Shown here: one piece after another, positions 15,185-22,498 of the stretch | Layout of the letters: every line of letters starts with the position of its first letter | Numbering within the stretch: position 1 is the stretch's first letter | Source: an uncultured Bacteroidales bacterium | GTDB lineage: Bacteria > Bacteroidota > Bacteroidia > Bacteroidales > UBA932 | NCBI GenBank assembly: GCA_910585445.1 | Contig: CAJUEK010000042.1 | Location: forward strand, 1 to 22,498 | Reading direction: 5' to 3' | DNA length: 22,498 nt | Translations under genes and position numbers: made by a program | Notes under the pieces: generated by a model | Seen by the model: the letters and a program-made list of their open reading frames with translations, nothing else | Databases searched by the model: none | What the model was told of the DNA's origin: nothing

Positions 15185-15383
15185 GATTGGGGCAGGTCTT
15201 CTGGCTTGTCCGTCCGTGACGCCTTCCCGCCCGGTAGGGCAGTGGCAGAGAATGTCACCGGAGAGGAAAACCGGCATGCATGCAGGCTTCCTTGGACTTA
15301 CAGCTACGGGCATAGCTCCGGATTTGCATCGGATTCCCTTTTCAAGGCTGGCGGAGACATGTTCCGCAGCGCTCACCTCAATC
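15185..15383 (-). promoter_or_regulatory. Cobalamin (B12) riboswitch
   Basis: On the minus strand the class is recognisable from GGGAATCCG with GCAAATCCGGAGC, TGCCCGTAGCTGTAA, the B12 box GCCACTG (around 15240), GGGAAGGCG, and the closing AAGCCAGAAGACCTGCC. GATTG (15383-15379) pairs with CAATC (15189-15185) to close P1, continued by AGGT/ACCT. Binding of adenosylcobalamin or a related corrinoid should lower expression of the downstream receptor. About 52 bases separate the aptamer from the ATG. I see no clear terminator there, so control of translation initiation is more likely. Confidence 0.95.
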
Positions 15384-15389
15384 CGGGCG

Positions 15390-15421
15390 CGAAAATAGTG
15401 ATTAACCCTCACATCTGCAAC
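15390..15421 (-). promoter_or_regulatory. Promoter of the btuB riboswitch transcript
   Basis: On the minus strand, GTTG (15421-15418), 20 bases, TATTTTCG (15397-15390): one mismatch to each Bacteroidota promoter element. The predicted start near 15383 coincides with the first base of the riboswitch closing stem. Confidence 0.5.
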
Positions 15422-15430
15422 AAGACAAAT

Positions 15431-15468
15431 GAAAACGGGGCTTGGCAAATGTGTTCTGCCAAACCCCG
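15431..15468 (-). terminator. Terminator of the recG-WYL-peptidase operon
   Basis: On the minus strand CGGGGTTTGGCA (15468-15457) pairs with TGCCAAGCCCCG (15447-15436; one G-U) around a 9-base loop, followed by TTTTCATTT. It lies 25 bases after the peptidase stop. Confidence 0.9.
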
Positions 15469-15493
15469 CTCGTGTCTATGCCCTGTGCGGACG

Positions 15494-17788
15494 TCATTTG
15501 CAATATGTTCCGAGCCAGCGGAAATATTCCCTGTGCCAAAGCAGGGCATTCTGAGGCTTCAGAATCCAATGGTTCTCGTCCGGGAAGATAAGCAGTCTTG
15601 ACGGGACGCCCATCATCTGGGCCGCGTTGTAGGCTGCCATGCCCTGGTCAACGGGAACCCTGTAGTCCTTGCCGCCGTGGATGACCATCAGAGGTGTATG
15701 CCAGGAGGATACGGATTTGTGAGGGGAGAGCGCGTAATGTCTTACGGTCTCCTTCTTGCTGCTCCATGGAGAGCCTCCCTGCATGATGCCTCCGAATGTG
15801 AGACCGTCTCCTGCCGGGCCGCAAGGACCTTCCGGCGTGCCTGTCTTCGGGTCAATCTTGCACTCGTGCAGGCCTCCGTTGTCGAAGTTGGGGAACCACA
15901 TTTCCTCTGTGGTCATGTACATGTGCTCCTCATTGAAAATCCCGGCATGCGCTATGAACGCGTCAAATGTGTCTCCGTGGACTCCGCAGAGATTATATGC
16001 GGAGTATCCGCCGTAGCTTGCCCCGCACGCAGCCATTTTTCCGACATATGGTTCTGATTTGATCGCTTTTGCTGCGCAGATGTAGTCCTGCATGTTGAGC
16101 CCCGGGTAGTCTCCGGAAATCTGCTCTGTCCACTCTTGGCCGAACGCTGTGGTGCCGCGCCTGTTCGGGAGCACGACTACGTATCCCTGCGCTGCCATGA
16201 GCCGGTAGTTCCATCTGTATGACCATCCCTGGCTCAGGGTTCCCTGCGGCCCTCCCAGGCATATCAGAATCGAAGGATATGTCTTTGACGTGTCGAACTG
16301 CGGAGGATACAGAACCCATGTGAGCATGTCTTTGCCGTCAACGGTCTTAATCATTCTCGCCTGCGTGCGGTGCTCTTCCAGCTTTGAGAGAATATGTCCG
16401 TTCTCGTCAGTGACCTGTCTGCATGAGACTCCTTCCGGACCGGCCTTGACCGCGACAATCTCTGAAGGGAAATCCATGCTGCACCATGTCGTGTAAATGG
16501 TCCTGCTGCCGTCTTCGCAAGCCTCTACATGGAACGGGGAACTGAAATCATACCAGAGGCTGTCCGGTGTGATGCGGCTTATCTTCCATGAGCCGTCTTC
16601 TGTCCTTGCTTCAAAGATGCCTTGCAGCCCTTCTGCGAGCGATGCGAAGAATATGCCTTTGGAATCGTCCGACCATACTGGGGCTGACGCATTGTACTTG
16701 AATCCGTCCGTTATGTCCATGATGCCGTCCACGGTGAGGACATCTGATGAGCGGTCCACGTGCGCTGCCATGAGCCTCTGCTTGTCGGCCTCGTAACCGT
16801 CACGTTCCATGCTTATCCAGCACAACATTGAGCCGTCGGGGCTCCATGAAGGGTCTGTGTCATAGCCTCCTTTCATGCTTACGGCGCAAGTGTGGCCGGT
16901 GGCGGTGTCGTAGATGTAGATTTCCGTGTTTGTGGAGAATGCGTATCTTTTTCCGGTGAGTTTCCTGCATGAATATGCGATATGTCTGCTGTCCGGGCTC
17001 CATGCAAGCTGTTCAATGCCTCCGAACGGCTCAGTCGGAAGCTCATAACCGCTTTCCTCTGCGCTGAGTATGTCTGCAGATGTCTGCGGAGATATTGATT
17101 TTTCTTTTGCCGGCCTGAAGTCCGCTACGAATGTATGGGGTATTTCCGTCACGGTATGGTCCCAGTGCCTGTACATCAGGTCGTCAGCCAGATATGCTTC
17201 AGCCTTGTCGAGGTCCTGGTACAAGTCGGAAGGTTTCTTTGCGGCGCCTCCGTTGACATATGAGATGTACATTACCTTTTTCCCGTCAGGGGAGAGCTTG
17301 AATTCCGTTATGCCTGCGGGCACTTCGCTTATCTGCTTAAGTCCTTTCAGTGACCATGAGCCTTTGGACTTGCTGATGCGCGCCGTCCATATCTGTCCTC
17401 CCATGGTGAAAGCGATGCGCCTTCCCTTGTCGCACCAGCGGGCGTTTCCGATGCTCTTGCCTGATTCTGTCAGCTGCACGGGCTCAGAGCCGTCAAGGCC
17501 GCATATGTACAGGTTGCGCACACTTCTGTTCTCCTTGACATCGGTATAGCTCACTCCATATAGGATATGCTCTCCGTCCGGTGATATCTGAGGGTCGGAA
17601 AGCCGTCCGAAGGCAAGCAGGACTTCCGGGGTCATTTTCCCGTCCTCTATTGCAATGTTGCTCTTTCCGATGTAGCCTTCTTTGTCGAATTTGTTGCTGC
17701 TTCGTGTCATGATTAATGCAATGGCTGCGGCGGCTCCCAGCACGGCCGCCATTATGAATATTCTTGCCGGGGTGATTCTGTTTTTCAT
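15494..17788 (-). CDS. S9-family prolyl-oligopeptidase, dipeptidyl-peptidase 5-like
   Basis: A serine peptidase of 764 residues, probably periplasmic, that would release dipeptides from imported peptides. Residues about 10-27 form a hydrophobic signal or anchor (IFIMAAVLGAAAAIALIM). A WD40-like/TolB beta-propeller spans about 55-450, with repeats such as ISPDGEHILY, LSPDGKKVMY, WSPDSRHIAY and WSPDGSMLCW. The C-terminal alpha/beta hydrolase has GASYGG (S591), HGGKDYRVP (D708) and DENHW (H740) as the triad. The Ser-Asp spacing of 117 residues is longer than I recall for Porphyromonas DPP5 (about 85), owing to an extra segment (about 637-671) with two cysteines. The gene starts 2 bases after the WYL regulator stop, so the two are almost certainly cotranscribed. 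Confidence 0.9.
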   Translation of the reverse strand: MKNRITPARIFIMAAVLGAAAAIALIMTRSSNKFDKEGYIGKSNIAIEDGKMTPEVLLAFGRLSDPQISPDGEHILYGVSYTDVKENRSVRNLYICGLDGSEPVQLTESGKSIGNARWCDKGRRIAFTMGGQIWTARISKSKGSWSLKGLKQISEVPAGITEFKLSPDGKKVMYISYVNGGAAKKPSDLYQDLDKAEAYLADDLMYRHWDHTVTEIPHTFVADFRPAKEKSISPQTSADILSAEESGYELPTEPFGGIEQLAWSPDSRHIAYSCRKLTGKRYAFSTNTEIYIYDTATGHTCAVSMKGGYDTDPSWSPDGSMLCWISMERDGYEADKQRLMAAHVDRSSDVLTVDGIMDITDGFKYNASAPVWSDDSKGIFFASLAEGLQGIFEARTEDGSWKISRITPDSLWYDFSSPFHVEACEDGSRTIYTTWCSMDFPSEIVAVKAGPEGVSCRQVTDENGHILSKLEEHRTQARMIKTVDGKDMLTWVLYPPQFDTSKTYPSILICLGGPQGTLSQGWSYRWNYRLMAAQGYVVVLPNRRGTTAFGQEWTEQISGDYPGLNMQDYICAAKAIKSEPYVGKMAACGASYGGYSAYNLCGVHGDTFDAFIAHAGIFNEEHMYMTTEEMWFPNFDNGGLHECKIDPKTGTPEGPCGPAGDGLTFGGIMQGGSPWSSKKETVRHYALSPHKSVSSWHTPLMVIHGGKDYRVPVDQGMAAYNAAQMMGVPSRLLIFPDENHWILKPQNALLWHREYFRWLGTYCK

Positions 17789-17790
17789 GA

Positions 17791-18756
17791 TTATATGGTT
17801 TTTGGAGAGTCCTGATATGTCTGGAATCCGTTCTCCTGATTTTCTTGTGAATATGTTTCCGCATAGAGTGCGGCTGCCTCTGCAAGCTCACCGGCTATTG
17901 CATTCCTGACTTCAGCCGGGGAGAGCACCTCTACTTTTGCCCCGAGCTTGCAGAATTCCATGATTAGGTTCCTGTTCGGGCAGACGAATATGCTGAATGT
18001 GACGATGCCGTTTTCGCATGAAAGTTCCGTCTGGCTGCTGTGCATAGGCAGGTCCCTGAGGAAGCGTGCCTGTGTCTCCGATGTCCTGAACGTTATTGTC
18101 CGGCCGGGTCCTTCCGGTAGATATATGCCGAAGCTGGTGGAGAAAAGGCTGTCAACGTCAAAGCCTGTGGGCATCTTGAATGTGCGCCCTGTCTCCTCCA
18201 TATTTACTACGCGGTCCAGTCCATAGACACGCATTCCGTTCCTTTCCTTGCAATGGGCTACGATATACCATCTCTTTGCAAATTCTTTGACGGCATACGG
18301 GTGAATTGTATAGGTGTCAGCCTGTGCGCTCGTGTATTTCTGGTATGTCATGAGCAGTTCCCTGCATCCGGTCATGGCTTCCATTACGGATGTCAGATGC
18401 CTGTGGCCCGACGGTATGTCTTCTACCGAAACTCTGCCGGAGAGCCTTTCTTTTCCGAGCGTCAGCATGCTGTTCACTGTAAATGTGTTTATCAGCCATG
18501 CGCTTTCGGCCGATTCGTCTGCCAGGGCGTCCGAAGATTTTATGAAATACCTGTTCGTGCTCCTGTTGCACATTATCTCTATTCCGAACACCTCTGCGAC
18601 AGCCTCGCGGTGATTGTTGAAGGTGCGCCGCGAATACGGTGTGCCGAAGCGGTCCTCCCATTTGTCCGTCACCTCATCCAGCGTCAGGCCGTTTTCGGAA
18701 GCACGGATGAAGGTCTCCACGAGCCAGATATATTTTTTGAGCAGTTCAGTAACCAT
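17791..18756 (-). CDS. WYL-domain transcriptional regulator
   Basis: A cytoplasmic regulator of 321 residues. An N-terminal winged helix-turn-helix (about 1-75) contains TPYSRRTFNNHREAVAEVFG. The WYL domain (about 130-215) has the typical HPYAVKEFAKRWYIVAHC with the motif as WYI (163-165) and YGLDRVVNMEETGRTF after it. A WCX-type C-terminal extension follows (about 220-300). WYL domains bind nucleic acids or nucleotides, and several such regulators (for example PafBC) answer to DNA damage. It lies 4 bases after recG and 2 before the peptidase. What it controls is unknown; coupling to recG hints at, but does not prove, a link to DNA repair. Confidence 0.9.
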   Translation of the reverse strand: MVTELLKKYIWLVETFIRASENGLTLDEVTDKWEDRFGTPYSRRTFNNHREAVAEVFGIEIMCNRSTNRYFIKSSDALADESAESAWLINTFTVNSMLTLGKERLSGRVSVEDIPSGHRHLTSVMEAMTGCRELLMTYQKYTSAQADTYTIHPYAVKEFAKRWYIVAHCKERNGMRVYGLDRVVNMEETGRTFKMPTGFDVDSLFSTSFGIYLPEGPGRTITFRTSETQARFLRDLPMHSSQTELSCENGIVTFSIFVCPNRNLIMEFCKLGAKVEVLSPAEVRNAIAGELAEAAALYAETYSQENQENGFQTYQDSPKTI

Positions 18757-18760
18757 TCTT

Positions 18761-20965
18761 TCAGCTTATTTTACTGTAGTCCCTTATCTTGTATTTGTCC
18801 TGTTTAAGCTCCTGCCTGAGCGTGCGGTTCCTTATGTCCTCGAGCATCGGGTCCGCCTTGAGGACGGCTTCGGCACAGTCCCTTGCGGCATTGAGTATGG
18901 TTCCGTCCTTGGCGAGAGAGGCAATCGCGAGCTTTACGGGAAGTCCGCTCTGCTGCGTACCCTCAAGGTCTCCCGGGCCGCGCATCTTCATGTCTTCTTC
19001 AGCGAGTTCAAAGCCGTTCTCGGTCGCGCACATCAGTTCTATTCGGTGTTTTGATTCTTTGCTCAGCTTGTGCCCCGTCATCAGCACGCAATAGGATTTT
19101 TCGCTTCCCCGTCCGACGCGGCCTCTGAGCTGGTGCAGCTGGCTGAGTCCGAACCGCTCCGCGCTTTCGATGACCATTACCGATGCATTCGGCACATCAA
19201 CTCCGACTTCTATGACCGATGTTGCGACCAGTATGTCTGCACGTCCGGCGGCAAAGGCGTCCATATTGAATTTTTTGACATCGTTGGTCTGCTTGCCATG
19301 CACGACTGCCGTCTTGTAAGGAGGGAAAGGGAAGTGCCTTATTATTTCCTCCGCACCGGCTTCTAGGCTCTGGTAGTCGAGCTTTTCCGTCTCATTTATA
19401 AGAGGATAGACTATGAATACCTGTCTTCCGAGAGCAATCTGGTCGCGCATGAATTTGTAGAGCGCAGGCCGTTTGCCGTCAGTGGCATGCATTGTCTGCA
19501 CCGGCTTTCTTCCGGGAGGCATCTCGTCAATTACTGATACATCAAGGTCTCCGTATAGTGTCATGGCAAGCGTGCGCGGGATTGGGGTGGCAGTCATTAC
19601 GAGTATGTGCGGAGGTGCTCCGCAGGAGGATTTCCGCCATAGCTTGGATCGTTGTTCCACTCCGAACCTGTGCTGCTCGTCAATTATGACCAGACCGAGG
19701 TTTCCGAATATCACGTTGTCTTCTATCAGGGCATGCGTTCCGACTATTATTCCGGTGCTGCCGTCTGCGAGTGAGGCATGAATCTGCTTACGCTCCGAGG
19801 CTTTCGTGCTGCCGGTAAGAAGGGCTGATGCCACTCCTGTAGGGGCAAGCAGTTTCTGGATATTCTTGTAATGCTGCTGCGCAAGCACTTCCGTAGGTGC
19901 CATTATGCAGGCTTGGAAGCCGTTTCCGACGGCTATAAGTGCAGTCAGCACTGCGACCATCGTTTTTCCGCTTCCGACATCTCCCTGCAGGAGGCGGTTC
20001 ATCTGCGTGCCGCTCTTCATGTCGTTGCGGATTTCCGTGATTACGCGTTTCTGGGCGCCTGTCAGAGGGAAAGGGAGGGATTCGTAGCATTTGTTGAATG
20101 CCTCGCCGACACGGTGCATAGATATGCCGTTCACATCCCTGCTCCGCACATATTTCTGCTTTAAGAGCGAAAGCTGCAGAAAGAAAAGTTCTTCGAATTT
20201 CAGTCTGTATCTGGCTTTTTCGAGCGAAACCATGTCTTTGGGGAAGTGTATGTTGCGCAAGGCGAAATGAAGCGGGACAAGGCCGCATTGCTTCATGAGG
20301 TATTCCGGCATGGTCTCTGTGAAGCCTCCAAGCCCGCGGTTGAGCGCGGCCTCCATTATCCGGTTCATCATTTTCCCTGTGATGCCTGCGTTCTTGAGCT
20401 TTTCAGTGCTCGTATAGACTCCTGTCATGGACGGGCATGCGGGCGGAATGGCCTGTTGCGAAGCTCCTCCTGCGGTCGGGGCAGGTACAGGGTCAACTTC
20501 GGGGTGGACTATGTTTATGCGTCCGTTGAATGAGGATGGCTTGCCGAAAAATATGAATTCCGTGCCCGGCTTCAGTTTGCCGTACATCCATTTGATGCCT
20601 TTGAAGAAGACCATTTCCATTTCTCCGGAGCCGTCCCCCACCAATACGCTCATTCTTTTTATCATATTGAATTTGACCGCGTCTGCAGGTGTTCCCGCGG
20701 TATCCGGACTTACAGGTGCGGCTGATGCTGATGCGGCACCGTACAGATCCGTCCTTATGACTCTTGCCCTTATCTGCACATAGGCCATGTCCGGTCTTGC
20801 ATCTGCGATTCTGACGAATGAGCTTTTGTCTATGTATCTGAACGGATAAAGCCTGAGAAGTTCTCCTATGGTGTTGACTCCAAGCTCTTTGCTGATGAGC
20901 TCGGCTCTCTTGGGACCTACTCCCGGGAGGAACTGGATGTCAATATCTGTCGTATTTTGTGCCAT
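18761..20965 (-). CDS. recG: ATP-dependent DNA helicase RecG
   Basis: A cytoplasmic branch-migration helicase that regresses stalled replication forks and processes Holliday junctions; 734 residues, somewhat longer than the roughly 690-700 usual. Domains: an N-terminal helix-hairpin-like part with FLPGVGPKRAELI (about 12-24), the OB-fold wedge (about 55-160), helicase domain 1 with Walker A GDVGSGKT (328-335) and DEQH box (429-432), TATPIPRT, and helicase domain 2 with VATSVIEVGVDVPNA and QLRGRVGRG. Two low-complexity insertions rich in Ala, Pro and Ser (about 77-97 and 159-178) account for the extra length, in and just after the wedge. All motifs are intact. It is the first gene of a three-gene unit with the WYL regulator and the peptidase. 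Confidence 0.97.
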   Translation of the reverse strand: MAQNTTDIDIQFLPGVGPKRAELISKELGVNTIGELLRLYPFRYIDKSSFVRIADARPDMAYVQIRARVIRTDLYGAASASAAPVSPDTAGTPADAVKFNMIKRMSVLVGDGSGEMEMVFFKGIKWMYGKLKPGTEFIFFGKPSSFNGRINIVHPEVDPVPAPTAGGASQQAIPPACPSMTGVYTSTEKLKNAGITGKMMNRIMEAALNRGLGGFTETMPEYLMKQCGLVPLHFALRNIHFPKDMVSLEKARYRLKFEELFFLQLSLLKQKYVRSRDVNGISMHRVGEAFNKCYESLPFPLTGAQKRVITEIRNDMKSGTQMNRLLQGDVGSGKTMVAVLTALIAVGNGFQACIMAPTEVLAQQHYKNIQKLLAPTGVASALLTGSTKASERKQIHASLADGSTGIIVGTHALIEDNVIFGNLGLVIIDEQHRFGVEQRSKLWRKSSCGAPPHILVMTATPIPRTLAMTLYGDLDVSVIDEMPPGRKPVQTMHATDGKRPALYKFMRDQIALGRQVFIVYPLINETEKLDYQSLEAGAEEIIRHFPFPPYKTAVVHGKQTNDVKKFNMDAFAAGRADILVATSVIEVGVDVPNASVMVIESAERFGLSQLHQLRGRVGRGSEKSYCVLMTGHKLSKESKHRIELMCATENGFELAEEDMKMRGPGDLEGTQQSGLPVKLAIASLAKDGTILNAARDCAEAVLKADPMLEDIRNRTLRQELKQDKYKIRDYSKIS

Positions 20966-20972
20966 AATACGG

Positions 20973-21004
20973 CAAATCTACATAATTTCCGGCTCAAATG
21001 AAAA
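20973..21004 (-). promoter_or_regulatory. Promoter of recG, implying a nearly leaderless transcript
   Basis: On the minus strand, TTTT (21004-21001), 20 bases, TAGATTTG (20980-20973). The -7 element is a full match. The predicted start near 20967 lies only about 1-3 bases before the ATG at 20965. Confidence 0.5.
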
Positions 21005-21069
21005 CATTTTCCTCATGAGGGGGTGAATTGTGGTTTCAGTAAAATTTTATAAGCAAGCATGATGTTTTG

Positions 21070-21099
21070 CTCTCAGCTTTTATTAACTTTGTAAGTTAA
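21070..21099 (+). promoter_or_regulatory. pdxA promoter region with an inverted repeat over the -7 box
   Basis: TAACTTTG (21084-21091) matches TAnnTTTG and would start transcription near 21097, about 25 bases before the ATG. It is embedded in the inverted repeat TTAACTT-TGT-AAGTTAA (21083-21099). The upstream GCTCTCAGCTTTT (21069-21081) matches the box in both glnS promoters. No TTTG lies at the standard distance. Confidence 0.5.
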
Positions 21100-21121
21100 A
21101 ATGTAAATAGCTAAAAGTGAT

Positions 21122-22204
21122 ATGGCAAGAAAATTAGTTGTGGGAATAACCCAGGGAGACGGAAACGGCATCGGTTACGAGGTCATTATCAAGGCTCTCG
21201 CCGACGAGAGAATGCTGGATATCTGCACTCCAGTCATATACGGATCATCAAAAATCTTCGGATTCTACAAAAAGCAGATTCACAATATCGACCAGATAAA
21301 CACGAATGTGATAAATTCCGCAAAGGATGTCTATCACAAGAGGGTGAATATCGTGAACTGCCTGCCGGAGAATGTGTTTGTGGAGCCTGGACAACCTACC
21401 CCTGAGTCCGCGAAGTCGGCAATGACGTCGTTGCAGCGCGCAGTTGAGGACATTAAGAACGGATATATTGACGTGCTCGTGACTGCTCCTATAAACAAGA
21501 GGGCGATGGTGAGCGAGGGGTTCGGATATACCGGCCACACGGAGTATCTTGAAAAGGAGTTCGGTGTGGATGAGGTTGCCATGATTATGGTTTGTGACCG
21601 CCTGAAGGTGGGTGTGGTCACAGGGCATATCCCGTTGAAAGACGTCGTGTCGCAACTTACCGCTGAAAAGATTGTGAAGAAGCTGCGCCTTATGAAATCA
21701 TCACTTCAGATGGACTTCGGCATAGATGCCCCGAAGATTGCAGTGCTCGGACTTAATCCGCATTGCGGGGACGGAGGTCTTCTTGGTGACGAGGAGAGCC
21801 AGATTATACTTCCTGCGGTCAAGCAGGCCAATGCGGAGGGGATACTTGCCTATGGACCTTATTCTCCTGACGGCTTCTTCGGCCTTGGAAACTACATGAA
21901 ATATGATGCGGTGCTTGCGATGTACCATGACCAGGGCCTTACGCCTTTCAAGGCTCTCGCATTCGAGGATGGGGTGAACTATACCGCCGGCCTGCCTGTG
22001 GTAAGGACGTCTCCGGACCATGGTACAGCATATGAGATGGCCGGACGTGACATGGCTGACCCGCGTTCAATGATGTCAGCCATCTACACGGCGATAGACA
22101 TCTATAACAACCGTGCCGACAATGCTGCTTTGGTGGAAGGGCGCATGACCATAAAGATGCCCGATACTGAAATCAAGCCTAAGGGCGGAAGAATCATCGA
22201 GTAA
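21122..22204 (+). CDS. pdxA: 4-hydroxythreonine-4-phosphate dehydrogenase PdxA
   Basis: A cytoplasmic NAD-dependent enzyme of pyridoxal 5'-phosphate synthesis (DXP-dependent route); it oxidises 4-phosphooxy-threonine to the unstable amino ketone used by PdxJ. It has 360 residues, slightly longer than E. coli PdxA (329). Seen: GITQGDGNGIGYEVIIKAL at the N-terminus (Bacteroidota form of GDPAGIGPE), VTAPINK (substrate loop), GYTGHTEYLE (H139, T140), and the divalent-metal histidines H169 (VTGHIP), H214 (NPHCGDGG) and H269 (YHDQG), whose spacing of 45 and 55 matches E. coli H166, H211 and H266. It is followed after 5 bases by rnhA, so the two likely share a transcript. Confidence 0.96.
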   Translation: MARKLVVGITQGDGNGIGYEVIIKALADERMLDICTPVIYGSSKIFGFYKKQIHNIDQINTNVINSAKDVYHKRVNIVNCLPENVFVEPGQPTPESAKSAMTSLQRAVEDIKNGYIDVLVTAPINKRAMVSEGFGYTGHTEYLEKEFGVDEVAMIMVCDRLKVGVVTGHIPLKDVVSQLTAEKIVKKLRLMKSSLQMDFGIDAPKIAVLGLNPHCGDGGLLGDEESQIILPAVKQANAEGILAYGPYSPDGFFGLGNYMKYDAVLAMYHDQGLTPFKALAFEDGVNYTAGLPVVRTSPDHGTAYEMAGRDMADPRSMMSAIYTAIDIYNNRADNAALVEGRMTIKMPDTEIKPKGGRIIE

Positions 22205-22209
22205 GGGGC

Positions 22210-22498
22210 ATGGCTGAAAACAATCAGAAGAGACCTCCGATATTCCTTTATACAGATGGCGCCTCAAGCGGAAATCCCGGACCGGGAGGCTATGGAGTAG
22301 TGCTGCGTTGCGCCGGAAGGGAAATGGAGATGTCTGAGGGGTTCTGCCTTACGACAAATAACCGCATGGAGCTTCTTGCAGTGATAAAGGGGCTTGAGGC
22401 CATAAAGTGGCATAATGCGGAGGTGCATGTATATAGTGACTCGTCTTATGTTGTCAATGCCGTCAATAAGGGATGGCTTGCCAACTGGGTGCGCAAGG
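22210..22498 (+). CDS. rnhA: Ribonuclease HI, N-terminal part (runs off the window)
   Basis: An endonuclease that cuts the RNA strand of RNA:DNA hybrids. The first 96 residues are in the window, starting at ATG 22210, 5 bases after the pdxA stop and preceded by AAGGGGC, a modest ribosome-binding sequence. Three of the four acidic metal ligands are visible: D16 in LYTDGASSGNPGPGGYG, E54 in NNRMELLAV and D77 in YSDSSYVVNAV. The fourth Asp should lie just past the right edge. The residues GNPGPGG and the TTNNRMEL segment are typical of the RNase HI rather than RNase HII family. No frameshift in the visible part. Confidence 0.95.
   Translation, partial: MAENNQKRPPIFLYTDGASSGNPGPGGYGVVLRCAGREMEMSEGFCLTTNNRMELLAVIKGLEAIKWHNAEVHVYSDSSYVVNAVNKGWLANWVRK

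Noticed and set aside
15133..15258. An in-frame upstream start for btuB at 15258.
   Set aside because: The added 42 residues are translated riboswitch sequence; ATG 15132 begins a proper signal peptide.
21011..21020. Palindrome CCTCATGAGG between recG and pdxA.
   Set aside because: Only 10 bases, not aligned with either promoter in a meaningful way, and expected by chance in a window of this size.
1..22498. CRISPR arrays, insertion sequences, prophage, integrase or defence genes, tRNA and rRNA.
   Set aside because: No regularly spaced repeats, transposase or integrase motifs, terminal inverted repeats, or cloverleaf-like sequences were seen.

Overview
The window looks like chromosomal DNA from a member of the order Bacteroidales (phylum Bacteroidota), with roughly 50% GC by eye. 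The evidence is the gene families (FucP-type MFS permease, GlnRS, RNase Y with ZapA, a VorB-type 2-oxoacid:ferredoxin oxidoreductase, a DPP5-like peptidase, a TonB-dependent receptor), the absence of clear Shine-Dalgarno sequences, and repeated matches to the Bacteroidota promoter (TTTG, about 20 bases, TAnnTTTG). I see no insertion sequence, prophage, CRISPR array, tRNA or rRNA. Almost all of it is housekeeping sequence with short, regulator-rich gaps.

Layout. (1) 1-1533, minus strand: a GntR/UTRA regulator followed by a sugar-type MFS permease that carries a frameshift and runs off the left edge. (2) 1534-1935: intergenic, with a promoter for the GntR operon and two near-identical tandem promoters for glnS. 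(3) 1936-3606, plus: glnS, ending in a long terminator shared with the convergent dsbD. (4) 3688-8078, minus: zapB-like gene, zapA, a structured RNA gene (probably 6S RNA) with its own promoter and terminator, then rny and dsbD. (5) 8177-10823, minus: a four-gene 2-oxoacid:ferredoxin oxidoreductase operon (ferredoxin, alpha, beta, gamma). Its terminator is interleaved with the promoter of the zap operon. (6) 10973-13116, plus: MTA/SAH deaminase and purine nucleoside phosphorylase, a nucleoside-salvage pair. (7) 13198-15421, minus: a BtuB-like outer-membrane receptor behind a cobalamin riboswitch. (8) 15494-20965, minus: recG, a WYL-domain regulator and an S9 peptidase, packed with gaps of 2-4 bases. 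(9) 21122-22498, plus: pdxA, then rnhA, which runs off the right edge.

How the parts fit. The deaminase/phosphorylase pair would recycle the by-products of S-adenosylmethionine use (MTA, SAH). The neighbouring B12-controlled receptor would supply the cofactor of methionine synthase, so regions 6 and 7 touch the same methionine/SAM economy although they are separate transcription units. The oxidoreductase operon is typical of anaerobic amino-acid or 2-oxoacid metabolism using ferredoxin.

I found no clear novel defence or mobile system. The points most worth a second look are the phosphorylase, which appears to lack the histidine that normally contacts the ribose 5'-OH and sits in an operon with an MTA deaminase; the 6S-like RNA between zapA and rny; the duplicated glnS promoter module, whose motif recurs in front of pdxA; the terminator that contains the next operon's promoter; and the regulator and peptidase joined to recG.
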